Assembly: GCA_000023185.1 (NCBI GenBank)
Contig: CP001622.1
Span: forward strand, 558,001 to 622,000
Direction: 5' to 3'
DNA length: 64,000 nucleotides
From: Rhizobium leguminosarum bv. trifolii WSM1325
Lineage (GTDB): Bacteria > Pseudomonadota > Alphaproteobacteria > Rhizobiales > Rhizobiaceae
Below, one piece after another: positions 56,821 to 64,000 of this stretch. Numbering within the stretch: the first letter of the stretch is position 1; each line of letters begins with the position of its first letter. The notes beneath the pieces are model-generated. The model worked only from the letters and a program-made list of their open reading frames with translations, was not told the origin of the DNA and ran no database searches. The translations under genes and the position numbers were made by a program.

Positions 56821-57402
56821 ATGAGCAGTGCGTTTCCCGAGATCTACCTGGTCCGCCACGGTGAAACCGAATGGAGCCTGTCCGGGCGCCATACCGGACG
56901 CAGCGATATTCCCTTGACGGCGAACGGCGAGGCCGCCGCCCGCAAACTCGCCGACCGGCTGGCGGGCCTTAGCTTCTCCGCCGTCTGGTCGAGCCCGTCC
57001 GAGCGGGCCCGCAAGACCTGCACGCTCGCCGGATTCGGATCGGGCGCGGTGATGAAGGACGATCTCGCCGAGTGGGACTACGGCGCTTACGAAGGCATCA
57101 CCACCAAGGCGATCCTTGCCGATCGCCCCGGCTGGCAGCTCTTCCGCGACGGCTGCCCGAAGGGCGAGTTCGCCGCCAATGTCGGCGCCCGCGCGGACGC
57201 CGTCATCCATGCGCTTCGCCAAACGGCCGGCACCATCCTGATCTTTTCGAGCTCGCATTTCCTGCGCGTCCTCGCCGCCCGCTGGCTTGGCCTGCCGCCC
57301 GAAGACGGCTCCCGTTTCGTGCTCGATACGGCCAGCATCAGCGTGCTCGGCTACGAGCACGATCTGACCGAGCCGGTCATCCGCCGCTGGAACCAGAGAT
57401 AG
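56821..57402 (+). CDS. Histidine phosphatase family protein
   Basis: A 193-residue protein of the phosphoglycerate-mutase-like superfamily. The catalytic RHGETEW is at 12-18, with SSPSERARKTC and a second histidine in LIFSSSHFLRVLAARWLG. Substrate unknown; small phosphatases of this class act on sugar or nucleotide phosphates. The ATG at 56821 is well spaced from AAAGGA; a GTG at 56815 is too close. Confidence 0.88.
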   Translation: MSSAFPEIYLVRHGETEWSLSGRHTGRSDIPLTANGEAAARKLADRLAGLSFSAVWSSPSERARKTCTLAGFGSGAVMKDDLAEWDYGAYEGITTKAILADRPGWQLFRDGCPKGEFAANVGARADAVIHALRQTAGTILIFSSSHFLRVLAARWLGLPPEDGSRFVLDTASISVLGYEHDLTEPVIRRWNQR

Positions 57403-57530
57403 CGCTGGCATCCGTCATTTTTGCCTGTGTCATCTCGCTGCCGTGGTTAACACTGGGGTAACGAGATCAGGATAAATGTAGCGAACGCCGCCCTCCGCGG
57501 CTTTGTTTTTGCGTTTTCTGGAGTGCGGAT

Positions 57531-58343
57531 GTGTCTCATCGATCAGTCGTATCGATCTCTCTGGCTATTGCCCTTTTCTCTGCAGGATCGGCGGTCGCCC
57601 AGGAAAGCGGCCAGCACTTCTGGTCCGGCGACTGGTACCTGAGCGTTGGCGTCGCCGGCTTCTCCGCCCCGAAATTCGAGGGCTCGTCGCACAATGAATT
57701 CAAGTTCAGCCCGCTGATCTCGGTCGGCCGCCAGGGTGCTGGCCCGCGTTTTTCCTCGCGCAACGACAATCCGTCCTTCGCCCTCATCGACAAGGGCGCC
57801 TTCCGCGCCGGCATCGTCGGCAAGTTCGTGCCGTCGCGCGATGACGGCGACGGCAGCGAGCTGAAGGGCTTGAAGAAGGTCAAATGGGGGGCGGAAGCCG
57901 GCGGTTTCGTCGAGGTTTACCCGACCGACTTCCTTCGCGCCCGCGCCGAAGTCCGCCAGGGCATCCGCTCGCATGACGGCATCGTCGCCGATCTCGCGGT
58001 CGATGCCTTCACCGATATCGCCCCCGACCTGCAGCTATCAGGCGGCCCGCGCGCGACCTTCGCCACCAGCGGCTATTACGACGCCTATTACGGCGTCAAC
58101 GCCAAGCAGGCGGCCGCAGGCGGGCTTGATCCCTATAAGCCGTCGTCGGGCATCCAATCCTATGGCGCAGGCGCGGCGCTGACCTGGAAGGCGACGGAAA
58201 ACCTTTCGGCAAGTTCCTTCCTCGAATATAAGCGGCTGGCGGGTCCCGCCGCCGACAGCAGCCTCGTGCGCGAGCGCGGCTCGAAGAACCAGGTCCTGAT
58301 CGGCGTCTCGGCGACCTACAAGTTCAATTTTTCCCTGCAGTGA
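57531..58343 (+). CDS. MipA/OmpV family outer membrane protein
   Basis: A 270-residue protein with a signal peptide (about 1-23, VVSISLAIALFSAGSAVAQ) and a beta-barrel-like body with alternating polar and hydrophobic stretches (YLSVGVAGFSAPKFEGSSHN … ENLSASSFLEYKRLAGPAADSSLVRERGSKNQVLIGVSATYKF), ending in aromatic FNFSLQ. MipA/OmpV proteins lie in the outer membrane; the role varies. It starts at GTG. A hairpin at 58352 follows. Confidence 0.88.
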   Translation: MSHRSVVSISLAIALFSAGSAVAQESGQHFWSGDWYLSVGVAGFSAPKFEGSSHNEFKFSPLISVGRQGAGPRFSSRNDNPSFALIDKGAFRAGIVGKFVPSRDDGDGSELKGLKKVKWGAEAGGFVEVYPTDFLRARAEVRQGIRSHDGIVADLAVDAFTDIAPDLQLSGGPRATFATSGYYDAYYGVNAKQAAAGGLDPYKPSSGIQSYGAGAALTWKATENLSASSFLEYKRLAGPAADSSLVRERGSKNQVLIGVSATYKFNFSLQ

Positions 58344-58351
58344 TTGACGCG

Positions 58352-58378
58352 GCTGCGCATCCCTCTCAGATGCGCAGC
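58352..58378. terminator. Hairpin after the mipA-like gene
   Basis: Perfect 10-bp stem (arm GCTGCGCATC), loop CCTCTCA, no clear T-run. It starts 8 bp after the stop. Confidence 0.6.
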
Positions 58379-58493
58379 GCTGTAACACTTTGAATTGCAG
58401 GATAATTTCATCCCGGGATCGATTCTGATCTAGGGATGATGCAAGTGGCAGCGCAATGATCGCTTCTTGACCGGATCGGCGGCCCGCCGCTAG

Positions 58494-59462
58494 ATGAGCG
58501 GCATGCACGATACCGGCGACTTCAACGATCGCGTCTCCGACGCACCTTCCGATAACTGGGTCTACCGGATCCTGCCGCCATGGCTTTGGCCCTATGCGCA
58601 GCTGGCGCGCTGGGATCGCCCGATCGGCTGGCAGCTCTTGATGTGGCCGTGCTTCTGGTCGGCGACACTTGCCGCCAATGCGGCGATCGGCGAGGGGCTC
58701 TATTCCGGCAGCCTGCTGGTGTCTCACCTGTTCCTTTATTTCATCGGCGCGGTCGCCATGCGCGGCGCCGGCTGCACCTATAACGATCTCGTCGACCACG
58801 AGATCGACATGGAAGTGGCGCGCACGCGGTCACGTCCGCTGCCCTCCGGCCGCGTCACCCGCCGCCGGGCGAAGATCTTCATCGGCTTGCAGGCGCTGGT
58901 CGGCCTGTTCGTGCTGTTGCAGTTCAACTGGCTCAACGTCTTCCTCGGCGTGCTCTCGCTCGGGATCGTGGCATTTTATCCCTTTGCCAAACGCTTCACC
59001 GACTGGCCGCAATTCTACCTCGGGCTTGCCTTCTCCTGGGGCGCGTTGATGGGTTGGGCCGGGATTTTGGGCGGCCTCTCCTTTGCCGCCATCCTGCTCT
59101 ACGCCGCCTCCGTCGCCTGGACGATCGGCTATGACACGATCTATGCGCATCAGGACAAGGAAGATGACGAGTTGATCGGCGTCCGCTCCACCGCGCGCCT
59201 ATTCGGCGACAGGACGCGGCAGTGGCTGATCGGTCTTTACGGACTGACGCTGGCGCTGATGTTTATTGCTTTCGTTCTCGCCGGCGCCAATCTCATCGCC
59301 TTTCTGGGTCTGCTCGGTGCGGCCGGCATGTTCGCCTGGCAGATCGTCCGGCTCGATATCGATGATGCCGACCAGTGCCTGGCGCTCTTCAAGTCAAACA
59401 ACCGCGTCGGCCTGATCATCTTCTTCGGCCTCTTCGTCTCGCTGCTGTTTGCCATTCCCTGA
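58494..59462 (+). CDS. ubiA: 4-hydroxybenzoate polyprenyltransferase
   Basis: A 322-residue integral membrane prenyltransferase with about eight or nine helices. The first Asp motif is NDLVDHEID (near 97-105) and the second is DTIYAHQDKEDD (about 213-224). It attaches the polyprenyl chain to 4-hydroxybenzoate in ubiquinone synthesis, using the product of enzymes such as the synthase at 31810. Monocistronic in this window. Confidence 0.93.
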   Translation: MSGMHDTGDFNDRVSDAPSDNWVYRILPPWLWPYAQLARWDRPIGWQLLMWPCFWSATLAANAAIGEGLYSGSLLVSHLFLYFIGAVAMRGAGCTYNDLVDHEIDMEVARTRSRPLPSGRVTRRRAKIFIGLQALVGLFVLLQFNWLNVFLGVLSLGIVAFYPFAKRFTDWPQFYLGLAFSWGALMGWAGILGGLSFAAILLYAASVAWTIGYDTIYAHQDKEDDELIGVRSTARLFGDRTRQWLIGLYGLTLALMFIAFVLAGANLIAFLGLLGAAGMFAWQIVRLDIDDADQCLALFKSNNRVGLIIFFGLFVSLLFAIP

Positions 59463-59510
59463 TTGGGACGAACCGGGCGCGGGCGCCTGTCCCCAGATAG
59501 GAGGATTGGT

Positions 59511-60488
59511 CTAGCAGGCATTCGTGTTGTGCTTTATGGCAGATGGAAGCCATGCCTTGATCTGTTGATCCGTGAGGTTAGCACCACACAACATAGTCGC
59601 TACACGGCAGCCTTTCAGGGCAGATGCCTGCTCAAGAATAGCAGCGAGCCCGGCTGCTCCGGCTGGTTCGACGAGACGCTTCCATGTGTCATGAGCAAAT
59701 CGCATTGCATCGAGAAGCTGATCGTCATCCACGAGAACGACGTCATCGATCGTGTCTTTAAGCCAGCCGACGGCCGACGGGACGGGAATCCGCACAGCAA
59801 TTCCATCGGCAATCGTGCGTGCCTCCGGCGTTGAGATCACGTCACCCGCATTGTAGGACAGTGCCATGCAAGGTGCGCCCTTTGCGGCGACTGCGACGAC
59901 CCTTGTTCGCGGTGATCGTGATTTGAACCAGCATCCTATTCCGGCCGCCAGAGCACCGTTGCCGAGCGGTATGAAAACGGCGTCGATATCTTCGACCTCT
60001 TCAGTCAGCTCCGCCGCAATCGTTCCTGCTCCTTCGGCAATGGCTGCGCTCGCTCCATCCTCGACGAACTGCAGCTTCCGTTCGGCGGCGTAGATTTTGG
60101 CGGCCTCCTTTGCAGCGTCAAAATCTTCTCCGGCGAGAAAGACTTCTGCCCCAAACCGGCGCATGGCTTCGATCTTCAACGGATTGGCGTTGACACTGGC
60201 GAACACGACCAGAGATCGCCCATGCCGCGCGGCATTGTAAGCAAGCCCCTGGCCGAAATTCCCGGCTGATGCCGTGACCAGAGGAGTTCTGTCTCCAACG
60301 ACGTCGGCGAGAAAATACCCCGTCCCGCGCCCCTTGAAGCTGCGGATGGGATTTTCCGTTTCGTCCTTGGCGACGAGTGACAGCGCGAGCCTATCGGCAC
60401 GCAACAAGTTGGTGTTCAGGAAAATCGGATCGATTTTTTTGCGTGCATCGTCGATTTTGGCGGCTGAAAGAGGTGTTTGTTTTGTCAT
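59511..60488 (-). CDS. PLP-dependent threonine/serine dehydratase-like enzyme
   Basis: A 325-residue fold-type II PLP enzyme. The lysine is K52 in IRSFKGRGTGYF, PLP-phosphate contact is SAGNFGQG in place of the usual SAGNHAQG, and the Gly-rich loop is PLGNGALAAG. It probably deaminates a hydroxyamino acid, such as threonine or a 3-hydroxyaspartate relative. The ATG at 60488 is used; 90 bp separate it from a divergent Lrp/AsnC gene, which probably regulates it. Confidence 0.85.
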   Translation of the reverse strand: MTKQTPLSAAKIDDARKKIDPIFLNTNLLRADRLALSLVAKDETENPIRSFKGRGTGYFLADVVGDRTPLVTASAGNFGQGLAYNAARHGRSLVVFASVNANPLKIEAMRRFGAEVFLAGEDFDAAKEAAKIYAAERKLQFVEDGASAAIAEGAGTIAAELTEEVEDIDAVFIPLGNGALAAGIGCWFKSRSPRTRVVAVAAKGAPCMALSYNAGDVISTPEARTIADGIAVRIPVPSAVGWLKDTIDDVVLVDDDQLLDAMRFAHDTWKRLVEPAGAAGLAAILEQASALKGCRVATMLCGANLTDQQIKAWLPSAIKHNTNAC

Positions 60489-60577
60489 GGGCAGATGATA
60501 GGAATTTTCGGCGCGGAAAAACCGCGCTCGTGACAAATTTATAGCGGAATTTCTGCTTATGGGCTTGGTTATACGCT

Positions 60578-61039
60578 GTGGATGATATTGATCGAACTAT
60601 TCTGTCGATGCTGCAGGAGAATGCCGACATTCCCGGCAAGGTCATTGCTGACGCGGTCAATCTCTCACCTTCGGCCGTCGAACGGCGGATCAGCAAACTG
60701 AAGCAGGATGGGATCATCGAGAGGATCGTTGCGGTGGTCAGTCCGAAAGCCGTCGATCGCACACTGTCCGTTCTGGTTGAGCTTGAAATCCAGAACGAAC
60801 ATCGACACACGCTGGAGCAATTCCAGCGGTGGTTGGACCATGCGCCTGAAGTTCAGTCATGCTGGTATGTCACCGGCGACATGGACTATGTCCTGCTCGT
60901 GGCCGTCCGCAATCTTGAGGAATATAATATCTTCATTGAGCGGCTTATGGGCGAGCAACAGGCGCTCGTGCGAAAATACAAGAGCCTGATCGCACTCAAA
61001 ACGGTCAAGCACGGATTGGGACTTTCCGTCCTTGAATGA
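60578..61039 (+). CDS. Lrp/AsnC-family transcriptional regulator
   Basis: A 153-residue regulator. The HTH is at about 1-60 (DDIDRTILSMLQENADIPGKV, then LSPSAVERRISKLKQDGII) and the RAM ligand-binding domain follows (VQSCWYVTGDMDYVLLVAV). Starts at GTG. It is divergent from the PLP dehydratase, and the AT-rich gap (60489-60577) is the likely binding region, with a repeated GGAATTT element. Confidence 0.9.
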   Translation: MDDIDRTILSMLQENADIPGKVIADAVNLSPSAVERRISKLKQDGIIERIVAVVSPKAVDRTLSVLVELEIQNEHRHTLEQFQRWLDHAPEVQSCWYVTGDMDYVLLVAVRNLEEYNIFIERLMGEQQALVRKYKSLIALKTVKHGLGLSVLE

Positions 61040-61208
61040 GGGGATTTTTACTGGCTACGCAGTGATCCTGTCAAAATTCATCCCGCGGTGCCGATTGAGA
61101 TTGAAGCGACAGTTTGCGGCCGAGTTCGACAGCGTCGCAAAACGGGCATTCCGCGACAGATGAGTGCGCAGAATGCCCGCCAATGAGCGTCCGGTGTCGC
61201 GATTTCGG

Positions 61209-61775
61209 TCAGTTGCGGGCGATGATTTCCTTGCCCTCGATCTTCATGGCGACGCCCAGCCGGCCGGTGGTGCGGCGCACGAGGAAGCGCGGACGGCGAT
61301 TGGCGAAGTAGGAATGACGGCGGCGCGGCTTGAGATCGCTGGTGCGTAAGGCGCCGATGTGGTCTTCGAGCGGCCGGGCAACGCCGTCGGCCTCGACCAT
61401 CAGCATCGGAATGCGGAAGGCTTCCGACCAACTGCGCCAGTCGGCGGCGATATCGCTGAGATCATGGGCGACGAGCAGCGGAATGCAGAGCTCCGGATCG
61501 GTGTGGTGAAGCTCCAGCGTCACGGTGACTTCGCCGTCGCCATGGTCGATGGCGCGGGCGGCGACACCTTTGAAGACGCGCTTGGGCAGCGCAATCGAGA
61601 GCGGCAGGCCGCTGGAGGGGAGGACCTTGCGCAGGACCGCGCCGCGTTCGTCTATGGTGATATTGACGTCATCCGAACAATCATGGATGGCGTAGCTGAC
61701 CTGTTGGGGAAAGCGGGACGGATCGAGACGTAACGTCGTGCCAGCCCAAGCGGGCTTCATAACGGGATTGTTCAT
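61209..61775 (-). CDS. DUF6101-type conserved protein
   Basis: A 188-residue protein (MKPAWAGTTLRLDPSRFPQQVSY near the start, then VLRKVLPSSGLPLSIALPKRVFKGVAARA and a basic C-terminus RRRHSYFANRRPRFLVRRTTG). It resembles a family restricted to Rhizobiales, which I take to be DUF6101; function unknown. No membrane segment or signal peptide. Its basic tail could contact nucleic acid or phospholipid, but that is speculation. Confidence 0.72.
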   Translation of the reverse strand: MNNPVMKPAWAGTTLRLDPSRFPQQVSYAIHDCSDDVNITIDERGAVLRKVLPSSGLPLSIALPKRVFKGVAARAIDHGDGEVTVTLELHHTDPELCIPLLVAHDLSDIAADWRSWSEAFRIPMLMVEADGVARPLEDHIGALRTSDLKPRRRHSYFANRRPRFLVRRTTGRLGVAMKIEGKEIIARN

Positions 61776-62075
61776 TTCATTCTACCCTTGTCTTACCTGA
61801 GAGCCGATTTCCGGTCTTCTCCTTGGGACTTTTCGTCCTCTATGGCCGACAATAGGCAGCCGCCCTTCCGTACAGCTTAAAAATTGCGGTTAAGAAAACT
61901 TTGCCTCCTCTGATGGTTATCAAAACCGAATCCGGCAGGGTTTCCGGAAGGTGAACGGTGTGGTGTGCTGGAACGATGCATCCGGAGGTAAGCCTCAGGT
62001 AAGCTTTCCGTGGCAAAATGTGCTCACCAGCATTTCGTCGTTCTTTTAGAGATTTTGCCAAAAAGGGCGCTTTTC
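61776..62075. other. 300-bp intergenic region between divergent genes
   Basis: Separates DUF6101 (-) and the repeat protein (+). It should contain both promoters, but I see no site strong enough to name. A 73-codon minus-strand frame at 61840-62061 has no family resemblance. Confidence 0.4.
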
Positions 62076-64000
62076 ATGATCACGGCTTCCCTCGCTTACA
62101 CGATCCTGTCGCGGGATATGACGTCGAGCCTCAACAAGGTTGCGTCGCAGGCGACGGTCAAGAAGGATGCCCAATATTACGCCGACCATATCAACAAGGT
62201 CACATCCGTCGACGACTTCCTCGGCGACTACAAGCTCTACAGCTATGCGATGAAGGCCTATGGCCTCGAGGACATGACCTACGCCAAGGCCTTCATGAAG
62301 AAGGTGCTCGAGAGCGATCTCACCGATCCCAACAGCTACGCCAACAAGCTTTCCGATACACGCTACCGCGAGTTCGCCGCCGCCTTCAATTTCAACGAGC
62401 CGGCCAAGGACGTGCAGACGGACGCTCAGGAGGACGATCTCATCGGCCTCTACAAACAGTCCTTCATCGATGCCGACAAAGCCGCCAGCGCCGAGAGCAG
62501 CTATTACGGCACGGCGATCGACGGCGTGACGACCGTCGACGATCTGGTCAACAACACGCGGCTGCGCACCTATGTGCTGAAGACCTTCAAGATCGATCCG
62601 ACCTATGCGTCGAAGGATTTTCTGCGGCAGGTGCTGACAAGCGATCTCAGTGACCCCACCAGCGTCGTCAATACGCAGGGCGGCGACAAGTACAAGGCGC
62701 TTGCCGCCCAGTTCGGTTTCAACGCCGACGGCACCGTCAACGGCACGGCGCAGACCGCTGCGCAGAAGGCCTCGGTCATCGAGACCTACACCCTGAATTC
62801 CCAGTCTGTCATCATCGACAATTCGGTCGGCTCGGATGTCTACTATGTCGGCAAGACGGCGGCAGACTACAACAAGGCCTATTACACGGCGAAGATCGGC
62901 ACGATCACCAATGTCGACGATCTGGTCGCCGACAAGCGCCTGACATCCTACATCACGACGGCCTACAGCATGGGCGCCGACTTCACCGCCGCAGCACTGC
63001 GCACGGTGCTGACCGACCCCGGTTATGCCCAGCTGATGGGCTTTACCAATGTCTACAATGCTTTCAACTTCAAGGCTGACGGGTCGACCTCCAGCACGGC
63101 GCGCGTCCAGACGGTCGATCAGGCAAACAGTCTGCAGGCGGCCGCATCGGGCACGAAGAACTATTATACCGTCACCTCGCAGTCGAGCGGCATCACCAAT
63201 GTCGACGCCCTGCTGGCTGACAATGTGCTGGCCCGCTACATTAAGGATGCCTATGGTCTCGGCACGAGTTTCAGCAATGCCGACCTGAAGAGCATCCTGA
63301 CCGATTCGACCTATGCCGCGGCCCAGGGCCATGCCGATCTCAATGCCGACTTCAACTTCCAGGCGGATGGCTCGATCAACGGTTCCGTGATTCAGACTGC
63401 GGCGCAGCGGAAATCGACCACCGACAAGTCGGCGGCGAACGCAGCGCACTTCAACAGCATGATCGGCAATGTCACCAATGTCGATGACATCATGTCCGAT
63501 GCTGTTGCGGTCAGCTATATCAGAAACAGCATGCAGATCGCCGATAGCGTCTCCGATGCGACGTTGAGGACTTTCCTCGTCGACCGTACGGCTGCCAGCG
63601 CCCAGGGCTACAGCGACGTTCACGATCTCTTCAATTTCAAATCGGATGGTTCGGTCCCGACCCTTTACGCCTCGCAAAGTGCGACGCAAAGTGCCAGCAC
63701 CACCAGCAAGGCCAGCGATGCGGCGGTCTATTACCAGGCAACCATCGCCGGCATCTCAAACGTTGATCAGTTGCTGGCGGACCAGAAGCTGAACAATTTC
63801 GTCCGCAACGCCTTCGGCATCCCGTCGACCGTCACCGACGTCGCTCTTCGCAATATCCTGACCGATCAGAGCGGTACCGGCACCTATGCCGATGTCGCCG
63901 GCGCCTTCAACTTCAAGGCGGACGGCACGCTCGAAGACGGCTTGCAGGCGCAGACGGCCACCCAGATCAGCAGCACGAAATTTGCCGCCGAAGCGCGCAC
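62076..64000 (+). CDS. DUF1217-type repeat protein, possibly flagellum-linked (partial)
   Basis: An open frame from the ATG at 62076 to the window end (641 codons, no stop). It has at least six tandem units of about 90-125 residues, each with a T-N-V-D-D-L-x-x-D-x-x-L-x-x-Y core followed by AYG… and an F-N-F-x-x-D-G-S end. Units begin near 62194, 62515, 62893, 63190, 63460 and 63745. Shorter rhizobial proteins of this type sit at the edge of flagellar clusters; the link here is inference. No signal peptide is visible, as expected for a flagellar export substrate. Confidence 0.75.
   Translation, partial: MITASLAYTILSRDMTSSLNKVASQATVKKDAQYYADHINKVTSVDDFLGDYKLYSYAMKAYGLEDMTYAKAFMKKVLESDLTDPNSYANKLSDTRYREFAAAFNFNEPAKDVQTDAQEDDLIGLYKQSFIDADKAASAESSYYGTAIDGVTTVDDLVNNTRLRTYVLKTFKIDPTYASKDFLRQVLTSDLSDPTSVVNTQGGDKYKALAAQFGFNADGTVNGTAQTAAQKASVIETYTLNSQSVIIDNSVGSDVYYVGKTAADYNKAYYTAKIGTITNVDDLVADKRLTSYITTAYSMGADFTAAALRTVLTDPGYAQLMGFTNVYNAFNFKADGSTSSTARVQTVDQANSLQAAASGTKNYYTVTSQSSGITNVDALLADNVLARYIKDAYGLGTSFSNADLKSILTDSTYAAAQGHADLNADFNFQADGSINGSVIQTAAQRKSTTDKSAANAAHFNSMIGNVTNVDDIMSDAVAVSYIRNSMQIADSVSDATLRTFLVDRTAASAQGYSDVHDLFNFKSDGSVPTLYASQSATQSASTTSKASDAAVYYQATIAGISNVDQLLADQKLNNFVRNAFGIPSTVTDVALRNILTDQSGTGTYADVAGAFNFKADGTLEDGLQAQTATQISSTKFAAEAR

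Noticed and set aside
61840..62061. Minus-strand 73-codon frame between DUF6101 and the repeat protein
   Set aside because: No ribosome site or family resemblance, and it occupies the divergent promoter region.
1..64000. tRNA or rRNA genes
   Set aside because: I scanned the intergenic gaps for cloverleaf-like GTTCGAATC arms and rRNA-like blocks and saw none. A covariance-model search would be decisive.

Overview
The window reads as an alphaproteobacterial chromosome of the Rhizobium etli / Rhizobium leguminosarum type. This rests on several things seen together: high GC with strong GC3 bias, an F0 ATP synthase cluster (atpI-B-E-F'-F) detached from any F1 genes, a Nramp manganese transporter with a likely Mur-type operator, rhizobial CTTGAC-N17-CTATAT-like promoters, many dispersed rhizobial palindromic intergenic repeats, and families (DUF2093, DUF6101, DUF1217) typical of Rhizobiales. 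The species call is inference. No rRNA, tRNA, CRISPR array or prophage was seen.

Layout. 1-2.1 kb: end of an unknown gene, a LysR regulator with a near-perfect operator palindrome, and a divergent D-amino-acid transaminase. 2.3-8.6 kb: DUF2093, mutL, a PAS/receiver protein that lacks a kinase core, a GGDEF-EAL protein, and a periplasmic PRC-barrel protein. 8.8-12.9 kb: a tightly coupled catabolic operon (SDR sugar dehydrogenase, dgoK, dgoA, SMP-30 lactonase) with a divergent IclR regulator and an operator between them; this fits oxidative D-galactose breakdown but no galactonate dehydratase is present. 13.2-15.6 kb: a LuxR-type solo regulator and a cysteine-free Mrp/ApbC P-loop ATPase with a His-rich linker. 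16.0-20.5 kb: corA, kup and a SleB-like cell wall hydrolase. 20.6-23.4 kb: the F0 operon with a clear promoter and terminator.

23.5-25.05 kb: an IS4-family element with terminal inverted repeats and an 11-bp target duplication, inserted in a palindromic intergenic repeat; its transposase is frameshifted at a six-C run. 25.1-33.9 kb: rnhB, a radical SAM protein, a small glycosyltransferase-like protein, a secreted small protein, ispE-moaB (TGATG coupled, with the ispE start inside a dispersed repeat), a large TPR protein, a polyprenyl diphosphate synthase, a DUF2007 protein and an N6-adenine-type methyltransferase. 34-38 kb: mntH, an S49 protease with a small membrane protein, and glyQ.

38-43.9 kb: two DUF2207 membrane proteins bracket lemA and an EPSP synthase whose glyphosate-site proline is replaced by phenylalanine. 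43.9-50.1 kb: purD, a small exported CxxC protein, and two tandem chemoreceptors with nearly identical cytoplasmic halves but divergent sensory domains. 50.2-64 kb: DUF523 and glyS (minus strand, 13 kb from glyQ), tex, cfa, a histidine phosphatase, a MipA/OmpV porin-like protein, ubiA, a PLP dehydratase with a divergent Lrp/AsnC regulator, DUF6101, and a truncated repeat protein of the DUF1217 type.

Most of the window is core housekeeping. The points most worth a second look are the cysteine-free Mrp, the kinase-less PAS-REC plus GGDEF-EAL pair, the DUF2207-LemA-EPSPS-DUF2207 cluster, the homogenised chemoreceptor pair, the frameshifted IS4 transposase, and the repeat that supplies the ispE start codon. 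I did not find a convincing wholly new defence or mobile system.
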